Positions 46,153 to 58,020 of a DNA stretch of 64,000 nt are shown piece after piece. The number at the start of each line of letters is the position of its first letter. The first letter of the stretch is position 1. A program made the position numbers and the translations under genes. Under the pieces are notes generated by a model. The model made no database searches. It saw only the letters and a program-made list of their open reading frames with translations, and was not told the origin of the DNA. This stretch comes from Macrosoma leucophasiata (lineage: Eukaryota > Arthropoda > Insecta > Lepidoptera > Hedylidae): positions 10,191,001-10,255,000 of the forward strand of contig JAWQUS010000016.1 of the NCBI GenBank assembly GCA_036365455.1, in the 5' to 3' direction.

Positions 46153-47059
46153 CAAAAGTAACTGCACTTTATTCTATTAATTGAAACTGTAATCAGTTGA
46201 TTTTTCTTTAGAATGTTTACAATACGTTATATATAATACAATGGAATCATAACATCGGAACGCAGCTACTTGTAAGGTAAACAAAGACTGCTGTACTACT
46301 GTTAACCGTACATTAGGCTTCGTCCTGAATGGCGTTGGTGTAAGCTAATACATATTACATTAGCCAAGTCTACTTTGTTCACTCCGTTGTAATCTGCGAC
46401 ACAGTATCCTTTTATCTTTACTTTCTTATGGAATGACATCGGAATATGTAAGTTATAAAATTAAAATTATTAGAAGAGCTAACCGTCTGGTAGGTATTTT
46501 TAAAATGGTAATCTACGACGCTGTATGTGCAGAAACAAAATATCTACAGCGTCTGAAATAGCAATAGTTCTATTGAAACTCGGGCTTTAATGAAGATATT
46601 TAAATATTTTAGATTTTAACATATTTAAATTATTAACTTTTAGTCATTGTGATCACAATAATTGATAAATGATAAATGAACTTAACAAAGAGAGAGATAT
46701 GCATGTATTGAAGGTTACAACTTCCAGTCATAAACACCAGATAATATATTCTCTGATATGATAAGATAGTCTCTGTATATAAAAGGCTAACAATAAATCT
46801 TCTTTTCAGCAACACATGGTTTATTTCTTTCATTGAGTGAAACAGACTTATATATATATATATATATGTTCTTCATATCATAAATGTAGGTATAACTTAT
46901 GAAAAAAATCTGACATTATTATTACCAAACTGTGGTGCTGTCAATGGAAATCCCTCCCTAATTATTCTAAAGGCTGTCTGTCTGATTTTTAAGCTTTTGG
47001 GCTAAACTATTGCATCGATTTAAAATAAATGAAAATATTTGAAGACGCAGGGTCAAGCA
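46153..47059. other. No gene seen
   Basis: AT-rich, with a short (TA)n microsatellite at 46848-46867. Nothing else recognisable. Confidence 0.4.
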
Positions 47060-47109
47060 TTGCCTACTTTTATTAAAAGTCAACCCCTTAATATCTGAAG
47101 TAGCAGGTG

Positions 47110-47410
47110 GAAGTTTACACTCCACCCAAAAGAACTCTACAGCTGGACAAATCCTTCCCCAAAGACGGACGACAACAGTGTTGTGCGTCATTAGAGGAGA
47201 ATATGCCATAATCGCCACCCTTGGCAGGCAGATTGGCGATCGCAGTGGCGGTAATTTTATCGCGGGATGCTGCTGCCCATCCCGCGTTGTTATTTTAACT
47301 TGATGGAATGGAATGGAATTTTTTGACCGCCATTGTTCGATTGACTAATCAGTCAACTAGCGGAAAACTTCTCCTCCACTTGAGGGCGATGCGTTCGTCG
47401 CGTCCCGATG
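47110..47410. mobile_element. LINE-like fragment, copy 2
   Basis: Same blocks as 17516-17816: ACAGTGTTGTGCGTCATTAG, ATATGCCATAATCGCCACCC, GATCGCAGTGGCGGTAATTT, GATGCTGCTGCCCATCCCGC, TGAGGGCGATG. An internal ATGGAATGGAATGG stretch differs from copy 1. Confidence 0.55.
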
Positions 47411-48118
47411 TCTTCATATACCTATTACGAATTTCTCGCAAACAATGTCGCATGCAATAACTAGTTTAAAAATATAACCAATCTATATTCCGATAGTGAT
47501 ACTGCGCACCAAACAAGTATTGCCAATAAAATGCAAGCATAGCGTGATTGAAGAGTACCGTGGGGAGTCAAGATGAGACAGACAGGCAATGTCGTGATGT
47601 TTACCCGCGGAAAGTAAATGTCAATAAAGTACAAGGGTGCCCTCCAGGGGAAAAGTGTCCACGCAGTGACGTTCGTTGTGTTTTAGCGGGACTCGGGGGA
47701 GGGGGAAATAATGTAAAATACGTGTCAAGTGGGCGAACTGTGTTCCCAGGTTATTTTTTGACACACTCTGAACTTTCATCCTAAAATGGGAACGTTTTTG
47801 TCTGAATAACAAGAGTTTTTTCAGAATTAGGTTAACAATATTTCAAATCTTGTAAAATATAGAACATGATATGATATATGAACAGTAGTTTTACCCATAC
47901 CAAGCAAAATTATGTTGTCTTGGTAGTACCACAGTATAAAACACGTTCGTTTTCTTTAGACTGTAGTAGTACAATAGATCTTTAATTTATAATATTTATT
48001 AGTTGTGCCGTATCTTGCTCTGAACATTTATTTTATGAACACGCACTGTTTTTTCTTTTTTGTTGGCATCGTACGGCATTGTGCGTGCACGTGCATGTTT
48101 GTCATTATTTACACCTAA
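47411..48118. other. No gene seen
   Basis: Moderate GC with a G-rich stretch CGGGACTCGGGGGAGGGGGA at 47690-47709. No family recognised. Confidence 0.35.
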
Positions 48119-48253
48119 TCCTGCTAATATTATAAATACGAATAGTTTCAGAGTATGAATGTTTGTTACTCTTTCACGAAAAAGTTACTGGACGGATATG
48201 GGCTAAAACTTGTAATAATTAAAAGTAGGTACACGCGGACGAAGTCGCGGGAA
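48119..48253 (+). mobile_element. Degenerate Helitron fragment
   Basis: Starts TCCTGCTAATATTATAAATA after A, and has CACGAAAAAGTTACTGGACG. Near its end it reads ACACGCGGACGAAGTCGCGG, but the expected CTAG is lost. Confidence 0.6.
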
Positions 48254-50671
48254 AATGTCAAAAATATCAGACAAGTACGTTAGAATTTCTTTAAATTATA
48301 TTTATTATTACTAATGACAACTTACTATGTACATATGTAGCAGTTTTTCGTCAAAAAAATATACTTAATTATAACATGTCATGAATTCTTTTAAAGATTT
48401 ATAACTTCGTGAATTGTGATTGACTTATAGAAAAAGTTTTTGATCTTTAAGAAAAGTCTGAACTAAAGCTCTTATTGTTTCGAATTTCATTCTCAGAGTG
48501 CAGGAACATACATATTCTAGTAGCTTTCAGTTGGAAGGATTTAAGTTTAACCGATTTGGAGTGCGCAAAGTTCCAATATTGAGGTAAATCTTTAAATTTA
48601 GTTGGAAATATATTATTCGTCCAGTTAAGTATAGCTGAATACTTTATGCATGTTCTTTCGAATGAGTCTAGAATCATATTTCAAAAGCTATGTTATCACT
48701 AACTGAATATCTTTGCACCGATTTTTATATACGTTAAGAAATAAGTTACACGTAAGTAGCATGTCTTAAATACCTATAACAAAATATTAATTCAATTTGT
48801 TTACCAACACTGTTCTGCGTTGTCAAATTTTAACCGCGATTCCTTTATCTCAGAGGAAAGACTCTTCGTTTGAAACCTATTTGAATACATATATTTGAGT
48901 TACATAGAATGCAGCCAAAACTTCGCGCATGAATACTTCCATATTTTAGTCGAAGCCGAAGACACTTCAAGGCTAGAACTGATTGCCGGTAGATTCACGT
49001 ATATTATAGAATGAACCTTGTTTGCACTGTTATGTTAAATTAATTATTACGTTACACGTGTGTTTGGATCTCCGATGAACATATGTATACCAAATATTAC
49101 CTTAATGGGTTCAGTAACTTCTGAGCACATCAGCTGCGATAAACGGTTGGACAGTCAGACAACAACAACTCACAAGTAATCCCGTAAAAAACGGAATTTT
49201 AGTTTCGATTTTTTTTTAATACGGTACCCTAGAAATGTATTAAGAAAGTGTAAACAAATAGAGGGTTGGTCATTTGTTGTTTGTGTCGCGTGACCCAACA
49301 TTTGTATCTCTTAACCCCAATCCGAAACTGTAGGGCTACGTAACCCTTTACCGCTGATTGATACGCCCAATATTTTACGACTTTATGGATATATGAAAAA
49401 AATCGTTTTTTCTATCTTCTTGTTACCATTTTCTATAAACATTTCGATAAACCTCGATACAAAATATCGGAACACGACTCTGAACAACTATTTGTATGCG
49501 GCCCTGCCACTATCATTTCCAATAAAAATATCAACTAAGTATCTACTGCTACATTCTGCATCTTAAGTTATTATGATTATATTTTGATAGAAAGCAGAAC
49601 AAGTTTAAATCAATAGCTTTGAATAAATAACAAAAACAATATAAATAAAAGCAACGTTTAAGTCCCTCATTTATAATTTCGTGTTTACATTGTCTTTAAG
49701 GTATGTATACTATGTACGTATCTTCTTCACGCCAAATTACTTACGGGGTACCCAGAAAACGGAACAGAGTGTCTAATATCTCAGTTCTTGCACACCTCTC
49801 GTACCCCTTTTACTCATTTACAACGCCTTTTAAAATTATGTGTTATGTTCATATGTTTATTACTAATCAATGCAAAAATGATTGGCAAGTTTCAATAAAA
49901 GATTTTGTGGCCAGTACTACGAAGGATACCATTTATTTAAAAGAACAAGCACCTCCGGATTAAACTTATTGCTGGCCTCAATTAACATTATACTTATGAT
50001 TAAAAGGACTGAAAAGAAAACGTGACATGTGTGTATGAATAATGTACCTACTTCTTCGAATAAATACAGGCGTAAAGTTATATCTTAAATCTTCAATCAA
50101 TTACGTCAATGATGGCTAATATCAAGCTAATATATTGCTAATCAAGTTATATTAACATATGAATATTCCGACACATAATTACAGAGCTAATTAGCCTGGC
50201 TAAAGTGTATTATATCGTCCATTAATAACCAGTAGACGCGTTTAAAGGGTTAGTATTAGTAGGGAATATCGCAGATCCGCTGTAAAACATAACGAGCGGC
50301 TGTACCCGACTAATGATGACCAGAAAGCACTTACAAAATGATCAGATAATTTAAAATTATATTCCATTTGCCTATACACCTTTTTATTGAATAGAACTCG
50401 TAAAGTGTGTCTTCCTTGAAAAGCGTAGTGTTTTATTTCAGATTTCTGTGACTTTTTGTAAAATAAGAAAACGTTAGTAATTAGGTATCGTCTTTGGTAA
50501 TAGCTAGATTTTTAAATTCTGCAAAGAATGAGGTTCCGAAACTTCTGCATAAAAAAGGTCAGTTCATCAAAAAAAAAATGACGCTCGACTAATTTAATGC
50601 TGTCGTAGCTTGTCGCTACGAACTCTATGTAGTCTCTACGAAGACGTGTATTCATTCCGTTACTGAGTGTG
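48254..50671. other. No gene seen; repeat pieces
   Basis: A CTTCACGCCAAATTACTTAC...ACGGGGTACCC repeat (second copy of the 40258 type) at 49725-49750, and a GTAAAAAACGGAATTTTAGT repeat near 49185-49205. Otherwise featureless AT-rich DNA. Confidence 0.4.
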
Positions 50672-50761
50672 AGATTCACAGACCGCACTACGACTTTACT
50701 TTGAGCAAAGTACGCCGAAGCGTACTTTGAAGTCGTAGTCGTATTGCGGTCTGTGAATCTT
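50672..50761. mobile_element. Palindromic MITE (GATTCACAGACCGCA family), copy 2
   Basis: AGATTCACAGACCGCACTAC, GACTTTACTTTGAGCAAAGT, ACGCCGAAGCGTAC, and mirrored GTCGTATTGCGGTCTGTGAA. Shorter centre than the copy at 1190-1311, otherwise the same element. Confidence 0.75.
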
Positions 50762-51018
50762 ACCCTGAGAGTCTGCGACACATAATATTCCGGATTTATA
50801 TAGACAACAAAAGAGTTTTGGATACATCTTAGATTATTTTCGTAAAGGCACGGTGTCGTATCGAAGAATATGTCACCAGCTTAAAATGTTGGAGGTACGA
50901 CCGCCGGATATTAATAGATTAGTTTCTGGTGGTTAAAATCGATTATTCCGATAAGGTCCAGGCTGGTCCCATACAAACCTCTAGAGATTATTTTTCCTAA
51001 TATTTATTCTATTTTAAA

Positions 51019-51280
51019 TCTATTTAAATAAAAATGCAACCCTTTTTTCTTTGGTCACAGCATCACGCGTGAATGGCTGGACGGATTTGGCTAATATTGA
51101 TTTTGAATGATTTTTGGAAGTCCAGAGAATGTTTAAAAGGTAAGAAAATATTAAGAAATTGAAGGGAAATAGTAAAAACCACCATTTCATTTTCCCATAC
51201 AAATAGTCCGTATCTATCAAACCTTTGACACATGTCATATTTTCATTCTGAGGCAATACGAAGTTTGCCGGGTCATCTAG
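51019..51280 (+). mobile_element. Non-autonomous Helitron
   Basis: TCTATTTAAATAAAAATGCA after A; GAATGGCTGGACGGATTTGG inside; ends TTGCCGGGTCATCTAG before T. A third head/tail subfamily in this window. Confidence 0.7.
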
Positions 51281-51429
51281 TAATTAATAAAATAAACGTC
51301 ATTGACTGTGTGATGACTATTATTCTCGATATTTTTCCACGTTTTCTCAACTTAAAAACATTCCCTGGAGTTCCACGAATAGGTATTTGAAAACTATCAA
51401 TTTAAAGTTGCTACCTATTAATTTTCGGA

Positions 51430-51605
51430 GAAGTAAAGTGTGTGAATAAACGTTTAACTGTCATAAAGTAGTTGTTTTGCGGTTGTATAGAGGTTGTTAG
51501 CGAAGGTGTGTATGTGGCCCGCTCGTTAAACCGCGGGGACATGTCTCATACATTATGCAAGCGGTGAACTTACCTGTTATCTGCTCATTCATGAAGTTGT
51601 TATTC
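51430..51605. repeat. Duplicated block 4, copy a
   Basis: GTTGTTTTGCGGTTGTATAG, GGTGTGTATGTGGCCCGCTC, GGACATGTCTCATACATTAT, GGTGAACTTACCTG, CTCATTCATGAA. The same order is seen at 52240-52430 and, interrupted, at 52806-53450. Confidence 0.75.
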
Positions 51606-51750
51606 AATTTTTTTGCTTTTGTTCAGGCCTAAGTAGGTTTGCTTCTGTATGGCAATAGTTATGGCCACTACTGCTGCTCCTAGGTTCAATCCCTGAGTCA
51701 GAGGCTATCAGATATTTTTTTATATAATGAATAGTTTTTTTTTTTTTTCA

Positions 51751-51932
51751 ATGCATATGTGTTGCCACTCCAGAGGCATTAGTTGTTATTTGTCTGTGAT
51801 AAGTTATTAAGGGGCCATACATTGCCATCTAACAGGAACACAGTAGTGCTAAACACTACCATTTGGCGGCAGGCGGCATTTACATTATGTGGTGCCTACG
51901 CACTCCAGCTTCTACTCTGAAACTCTACCACT
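51751..51932 (-). repeat. Family-A retroposon, diverged 5' two-thirds
   Basis: T-run, TGTGTTGCCACTCCAGAGGC, AAGGGGCCATACATTGCCAT, AACACTACCATTTGGCGGCA, GTGGTGCCTACGC. An old copy. Confidence 0.6.
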
Positions 51933-52001
51933 TTATTTTGTTAAGGATTTATTTATTTAAGGAGAACCAAAACCTTTTCACAAGCTTATTATAAGTTGCA
52001 A

Positions 52002-52233
52002 TAATACTTGCCGCTAAATGGTAATCGATGTTCAGCACTATCGTGTGCCGGTCAGGTGGTAAGGTACGACCCTGTAATTTCCGGCACAGAGGCATAACAC
52101 CTTAGGCCTCAGGAATGGTAACGCATCTGCATTTTGACCTCGGTTTTTGTGTGGGTGTCTATAGGCTGCAGTCATCACTTAACATCAATGTGAACTGCAT
52201 GCTTGTTTGCCACTTCCGTACCACAAAAAAAAA
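52002..52233 (+). repeat. Family-A retroposon, 5'-truncated
   Basis: From ATACTTGCCGCTAAATGGTA through TTTCCGGCACAGAGGCATAA to GCATGCTTGTTTGCCACTTC and A-run. Confidence 0.75.
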
Positions 52234-52239
52234 TAACCA

Positions 52240-52430
52240 CGCCTGTAATACAACTAAAGCGTATGAAATGCTAACAATCTTAATGCACGTAGTTGTTTTA
52301 CGGTTGTATAGAGGGTGTAAACGTAGGTGTGTATGTAGCCCTCTCGTTACACTGCGGGTACATGTCTCATACATTATGCAGGCGACGAACTTACCTGGTG
52401 TCTTCTCATTCATGAACCCGTTATTAGATA
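52240..52430. repeat. Duplicated block 4, copy b
   Basis: AGTTGTTTTACGGTTGTATA, GTGTGTATGTAGCCCTCTCG, ACATGTCTCATACATTATGC, GAACTTACCTGGTGTCTTCT. The intact reference for the interrupted copy c. Confidence 0.75.
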
Positions 52431-52445
52431 AAGAACTATGCAACT

Positions 52446-52607
52446 ACAACGCATCTGCATTTTGCACTCTGGTTTTTGTGTAGATGTCTCTACAGAAATC
52501 TATATCCTATGCTGCAGTCATATAGGCATATACACGAAAACCATCACTTAACATCTACGAATATGTGAGCTGCATGCTTGTTTGCCAACTTCCTTATATA
52601 AAAAAAT
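52446..52607 (+). repeat. Family-A retroposon, 3' half with insertion
   Basis: CATCTGCATTTTGCACTCTG, GATGTCTCTACAG, TGCTGCAGTCATATAGGCAT, GTGAGCTGCATGCTTGTTTG. A roughly 25-bp insertion (ATATAGGCATATACACGAAA) splits the CAGTCATCACTTAAC block. Confidence 0.65.
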
Positions 52608-52805
52608 ATATTTTTGCTTTATCTGAGGTCTTAGTTTGCTTTTTTATGACAATGAGGCCATGTAAATCTGTCTGTTTAACCCTTTTCTCAGCAGCGGATA
52701 TGTATTGACCTGTCAAGGAACGTAAGGCCACCGGCGCCCAGACACAATTGAATTTCAATTGTCATATTTTTCTCGGGTCTTTATTAGGCATTAAATTGAA
52801 TATAA

Positions 52806-53450
52806 CCCCGCCACTAAAACAACTTAAGTGTATGAAACGTTTAACAACCATAATGAACCTACTAGTTTTACGGTTGTATAGACGGTGACACATTCACTGC
52901 CAAACATTTTAATAGCCCAGCCCAGGGAGGCCAAAATAAATTAATACACGGATCCGTGTAGCCGGCCATCAACAGTGCCGGTGGCCGGATACACGGAACC
53001 GTGTATTTATTTATTTTCTTTTTTTTCCAGCGGAAATGTTAAATTTTAGATGTAATAACTCACTGATAGTAACATTTATCAATTTAAAATATAATATAAT
53101 ATATTTACAACAAAAAAAAACAATACACGGGCCCATGTACCACGGCCCAGGCCGAAAAGCACGGCGCCGGTGGCCGGATACACGGATCCGTGTATTTGTT
53201 TATTTTGTATTCATGGATTGCCCGAGTGGCCAGCTATAAACTGTGACTGTATTTCGAGAGCCGACTGTCCAATAGATCTTTGAAATTTGTTCGGGCAAAT
53301 ACACGGTACCGTGCGGGACGGCCACCAACTCATTACACGGATCCGTGTGCTTGGCGTTGAATGTGGCCGGCTCGTTAAACCGCCTGGATAAGTCTCATAT
53401 ATTATACAGGCGGTGAACTTAACTGGTGTCTGTTCATTCATGAAGCTATA
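52806..53450. repeat. Duplicated block 4, copy c (split)
   Basis: Left part 52806-52886 (AGTTTTACGGTTGTATAGAC) and right part from about 53361 to 53450 (ATGTGGCCGGCTCGTTAAAC, AAGTCTCATATATTATACAG) match copy b on either side of a 470-bp insertion. Confidence 0.75.
52887..53364. mobile_element. Insertion with six TACACGG palindromes; possible piggyBac-type MITE
   Basis: It interrupts copy c of duplicated block 4. Ends look like short inverted repeats: ACATTCACTGCCAA (52890-52903) and TTGGCGTTGAATGT (53351-53364). Sites: TACACGGATCCGTGTA at 52945, TACACGGAACCGTGTA at 52990, TACACGGGCCCATGTA at 53124, TACACGGATCCGTGTA at 53179, TACACGGTACCGTGCG at 53300, TACACGGATCCGTGTG at 53334. GGTGGCCGGA also repeats. 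The superfamily assignment is a guess from the end sequence; no TTAA was seen. Confidence 0.65.
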
Positions 53451-53528
53451 GATTATGCATGTTTATCATTGGTCTTTGTGGATGATCAGATTAAAAGGTA
53501 TGATTTTGGTAAGATTTGAACATTTTTA

Positions 53529-53800
53529 ACTGGGGGTAGAGCTCCAGTGGCTGAGCTCGCAGGAACCACCACATTACCTAATATACTTGCCGCTAAATGG
53601 TAGTGTTTAGCACTATCGTGTTCCGGCCAGGTGGTAATGTACAGCGCTGTAATTTCCAGCACAGAAGCATAACTCCATAGGCCCCAGGAGTGGTAATGCA
53701 TCTGCATTTAGACCTTAGTCTTTGTGTGGGTTTCTATAGGCTGCAGTCATCACTTAACATCAATATGAACTGCATGCTTGTTTGCCATTACATTAAAAAA
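53529..53800 (+). repeat. Family-A retroposon, full length
   Basis: ACTGGGGGTAGAGCTCCAGT, ACTTGCCGCTAAATGGTAGT, GTGTTCCGGCCAGGTGGTAA, tail GCATGCTTGTTTGCCATTAC plus A-run. Ends about 100 bp before the large Helitron. Confidence 0.75.
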
Positions 53801-53905
53801 TGTTATTTACAATTATTGTTTTTCAGTCTCCGTTGATCGTTCCAGTGTCCGTTGAAGTTTCTCTGAGAGCAATCATTGCGCTAGCGCGAGTGAAAAGTGC
53901 TGTCA

Positions 53906-56567
53906 TCTATATATACTTATAATAAAACAGTAAAATCCGCGTGTCTGTACGTTGTATATATTTACGAAAAACTAATTGGGGGCGATGTTAAAATAGTATT
54001 AGAACACTTTTCAATCTTTTTTTTTGTCTGTCTGTTTGTCGGTTTGTCTGTTTGTCTGTTTGTCCCTTTGTTCAGGTTAATCTCCGAAGATACTGGACGG
54101 ATTCGAATGAAACTTTTTGTGGTGTATAGATACTAAGCCTGGCCAACATTTAGGCTACTTTTTACTGCGGGAATATCACTCATTCCCACGGGAATCTCTA
54201 CATTTAATAAAATCGTAAGAAAATAAAGACTGTAGATTGAATATTGTTTAAAAAAATACTTGGGACGTAATCTGCAATAGAAATCGAAGCCAAAATATAG
54301 TTTACAGATTTTTTGTCTGTTTGTCTGTATGTATGTCCGGGCTTAACTACAAAAGTACTAAATGAATTTACTTCAAATTTTGCATGAATATTACTAACCG
54401 GTCCGGTCAACATATAGGCTACATATTATCATGCTATCTCCTACGGGGGAAGAGCTATGAATCTTTAAAATCGTAGAAAAGTCAAAACTGTACATAGATT
54501 TTTTTGTTTTAAAGAATATTTGGGGCGTGATCTACTATCGATATCGAAGCCAAATATAGTGTTTCTTTGTCTGTTGTTGTTTGTATGTATGTCCGGGCTG
54601 AACTCAAAAATTACTTAATGGATTTGCTTTAAATTTTGCATGAATATCCGAGAATTTTCAAGGACACCGCATTGGGTAAGGTTAATAGGTATCGTGCATC
54701 CAAGTAATGGCGAAAGCTATTGCCTGCGGTTGTTACTTCACACGGTCCGAGGCCCAATGTATTTCGCTTTTCTGAAAACATTTGATGGCGCGGAGTATCC
54801 CTCTTACCGCGCAGACTGCGTAGCACGTCACCTTCTTGACGGTGACCAAAACTGGAATGACACCCTCGCGGAGGCAAGCGTCAGTGACGGAGAAGTATCG
54901 CCATAATCTGTCTGAAGATTTTCTATGAGCTTTGAGACACGTGCAACTGGAGACGAAGTCGAAGTAACTAATGAACGCATGCTGAACACCTGTCTTAGTT
55001 CATTTCAAGATGTGGTCATTTCCACCACCGATTGAACTATCGAATATGGGTTACCAGCTCCCCAATCATCACCCCATCAAGACCGTAGAAATTGGGAGTA
55101 TAACGCTGAGACAAGTTACGATCCGGGCGAAATGACCATGTCACTTTGTTCTCTTCAGAGAAAAAAAAATGATACCGTCCTTGAAAGTGTTGGGCAAAAC
55201 CAGGGTAAAATGTTTTTCTTGGATGCTCCTGGTGGAACAGGAAAAACATTTGTTACGACTGACATACTTGCAGAGGTCAGGAGGCAAGGCAAAATTACTA
55301 TTGCTCTAGCGTCGGGAATTGCTGCCACACTGCTTCCGGACAGAACCCAGCTGGACATCCGCAGGAACGAACATTTGAGTGGGTGGTGTCATATTACTGT
55401 TCACTGGCGATTTCCGGCAAACGCTTCCCGTGGTGACGTGAAGATCGAGGGCTGACGAGGTGAATGCTTTGTTGTCACGATCTGAACGAGTTTGTACGCT
55501 GCCCTTGACCATTAATATAAGAGCTCGGCTCAGCGACAATGCAAGTGCTCAAATATTTTCTGATGTCCTACTAAGTCTTCGCGAAAGCACTCTACTAGAA
55601 AAGAGAGGTGAACAGATGGTGCTTCCAGAGTCTTCCGGCAGAGAAGTGTCCAGCTTAGAAGAACTCATTCTCGGTGTCTACAGGGACATCAGTCGTATAC
55701 CGCACCAGCAGAATACAACGTTTTGGGTGTGTGAGCGGGCCATTTTGACGCCCAAAAATGATCAGGCTGCAGCAATTAATAGGAAATGAAGTGGTCTACA
55801 CCTCCATAAATACTCTCGTCGAGCAAGATGACGCCACACATTATTCCATGGCATTTCTGGACTTCCTGTCAGCAAGCGGACTTCCATCGCATACCATCAA
55901 GCTGAAGGTAGGTGTCCCGATTATACTTCTTTGGAACTTATCTCCTACAAAGTTGTATAACGGGACTTAAAGCCATCTCGCTCTACAGACACACCATCGA
56001 GGCGGAAATTCTTACGTGTTGAGGCATTGGCAGTATTTATACCACGCATTCCCCTCATACCTCATAACTTCACATTCCAGTTCAAGCGCGTACAGTTGAA
56101 TGTTTGCTTTGCGATGACCATCAATAAGTCGCAGGGGCAGACACTGAGGGCAGCGGGTGTTAACCTCAGGACGAGTTGCTTCTCACACGGGCAACTGTAC
56201 GTCGCTTGCTACCGCGTCACCAGTCCTGACCCTCTTTACATTTTGGCTCCCGGCAGAATAATTACTAACGTAGTTTATAGGAAAGTGTCGTAAGGTTTGA
56301 ACCCTTTATACGTATTTTTACTCTTTTGTGTCCGGGAATATATTCCTGCATTATTTCCTCTATTTCCTTCAGTCACATCTCATGACTGAACTCAGCAGGA
56401 TTCCCATATGACTTCCCTTCACTTGTTTCGCTGGCAAAAAAACTTATAGTTTTAATATAATGCTATTTTAAAAGTGGTTTGCTTATAATGCTAAAGCGAC
56501 ATTGGCATCTGAGGTATGTTTGATGCTGTACTGCCTTTACACAGACGACGTTGCGGGCAGCAGCTAG
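53906..56567 (+). mobile_element. Autonomous-type Helitron, decayed
   Basis: 2662 bp. Starts TCTATATATACTTATAATAA after A; ends TTGCGGGCAGCAGCTAG before T, obeying Helitron end rules. The first 700 bp hold two to three diverged copies of a roughly 280-bp repeat (GTCTGTTTGTCTG, GTATGTATGTCCGGGCT, AATTTTGCATGAATATTAC). Then follow broken Helitron Rep/helicase coding sequences (54640-56293). It is internally deleted and frameshifted, hence immobile by itself. Confidence 0.85.
54640..56293 (+). pseudogene. Helitron RepHel remnant: Pif1-like helicase with frameshifts and deletions
   Basis: Fragments in order. Pre-helicase region 54640-54906 (RLLLHTVRGP, TFDGAEYPSYR, DGDQNW). Walker A 55132-55335 (FFLDAPGGTGKTF, ALASGIAATLL). 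GDFRQTLPVV in another frame at 55407-55436. TINIRARLSDNASAQIF and WVCERAILTPKND in 55460-55789. SGLPSHTIKLKVGVPIILLW to 55970. FAMTINKSQGQT and GQLYVACYRV, 56027-56293. The stretch between Walker A and GDFRQ that should carry Walker B is missing, and the Rep (HUH) nuclease domain is not seen. At least four frame changes. A functional protein is excluded. Confidence 0.88.
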
Positions 56568-56639
56568 TACTATATATAACAACGTCGCCATTTACGGTCT
56601 GCCACGATAACCCAGTTATTTAATATTATTGAAAAAAAA

Positions 56640-56998
56640 GAAAGAAGAAAACGAGAAGTGCGCATAGCCCCGTGGCTGGTGTAGATCGGAAGCGATACGG
56701 GCGCGGTCGGGTGTGTAGTGGGTGACCGCTACTGGCAAAAAAAATGCGCGTTTCCGTGGTTCGGAGGGCACGTGAAGCCGTCGGTTTCGGTTGCTATCGA
56801 TAGATAGCAGTCGTTAAACCTTTACGGAGGCCTTTTGGGGGGTTTGAAAACATCCAGCAGCGGGTTCGCCACTAACCCTTATCTCCACCAACCCGCATTG
56901 GAGCAGCGTGGTGGAGTAAGCTCCAGGCCTCCTCCCAAGAAGGGGAGAGACCCAGTGCCCAGCAGTGGGACGTATCAAGGGTTGCCATTATTATAAGC
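56640..56998 (+). mobile_element. LINE 3'-end fragment ending CCCAGCAGTGGGAC
   Basis: CATAGCCCCGTGGCTGGTGT, GGTTCGGAGGGCACGTGAAG, GTGGAGTAAGCTCCAGGCCT, CCCAGTGCCCAGCAGTGGGA. I recall the last two phrases as the 3' end of widespread RTE-type LINEs in Lepidoptera. GC-rich against its surroundings. The ORF is absent: 5'-truncated. Confidence 0.65.
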
Positions 56999-57566
56999 AA
57001 GGTAATATTAAGAATGGCACTGATGCGTCCTCAACCCGTCCTCAATTCGATATCGCCAACATATAGGAAGATGCGTCGTCAGCGTCAGCTTAATAAAAAT
57101 TCAAAAGTAAAAACAGCTCATAAATCTTTATTAATACCGTACATCTGAAATTCACGCCAGCCCGGTCGGTCATTAAATCATATCCTGACGGATTAACTCG
57201 TGTAAGTAAAATGTAGAGGCCTTTAATTAAACTCTATAATTTTTTCAATGACGTAGGTATTGTTAATTTTAATATTCTTGATCATTAACCGACTTCAAAA
57301 AAGAAGAGAAGGTTCCCAATTCGTCCGGATCTTTTTTTTTAAATAATAATTACAAAAGTCCTGTATCATCTCCTTATAGGATCAGGCTCTTGATGGTCTA
57401 TCTATCCTATATACTCACGTCGTCACAAATTATTTCATTTTTAAACTAGTACCTATAGTGAATAACCACTCAACATATCAATAAACAAATGCAATAAATT
57501 AGCAGAAAAGGAAAGAACTAAATGGTTTATTCTTATTGTTTAGTTGCTTCAACATTATATTTTATA

Positions 57567-58020
57567 CTAGCTGTGCCCGCGACTTCGTCCACGTAAGAAG
57601 AAATATGATTGTTCAGTATCTACCCGGACGAAGTCGTGGGCGCAGCTGTATAAAAGTAGCCTAAGTTACTCCTTATTACATTAGCTATCTGCCATTGAAA
57701 GACCCGTCAAAATCGGAGACACTCAACTTTTATTTATTTGTTTTAGGTATGTATGTATGTATGGTTGTATGGAGATAAAAGTAGCCTAAGTAATTTAATA
57801 AGTAATTCCTTGTCACATCAGCTATCTGCCAGTGAAAGTTTCGTCAAAATCGGTCAAGCCGTTCCCAAGATTAGCCCCGCCAAACAGACAGACAGACAGA
57901 CAAAAATTGTAAAAAATGTTGTTTTGGTATATGTACCGCGTATACATACATATGCATTTAGTAAAAAGCGGTTATTTAAATATTACAAACAGACACTCCA
58001 ATTTTATTTATTTGTATAGA
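57567..58020 (-). mobile_element. Non-autonomous Helitron with internal duplication
   Basis: Same family as 2504-2831: CTAGCTGTGCCCGCGACTTC at the left, ATTTTATTTATTTGTATAGA at the right. An extra part (57700-57830) repeats the AAAGTAGCCTAAG...CAGCTATCTGCC segment and a partial ACTTTTATTTATTTG head, so it looks like one copy fused with part of another. Confidence 0.75.
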
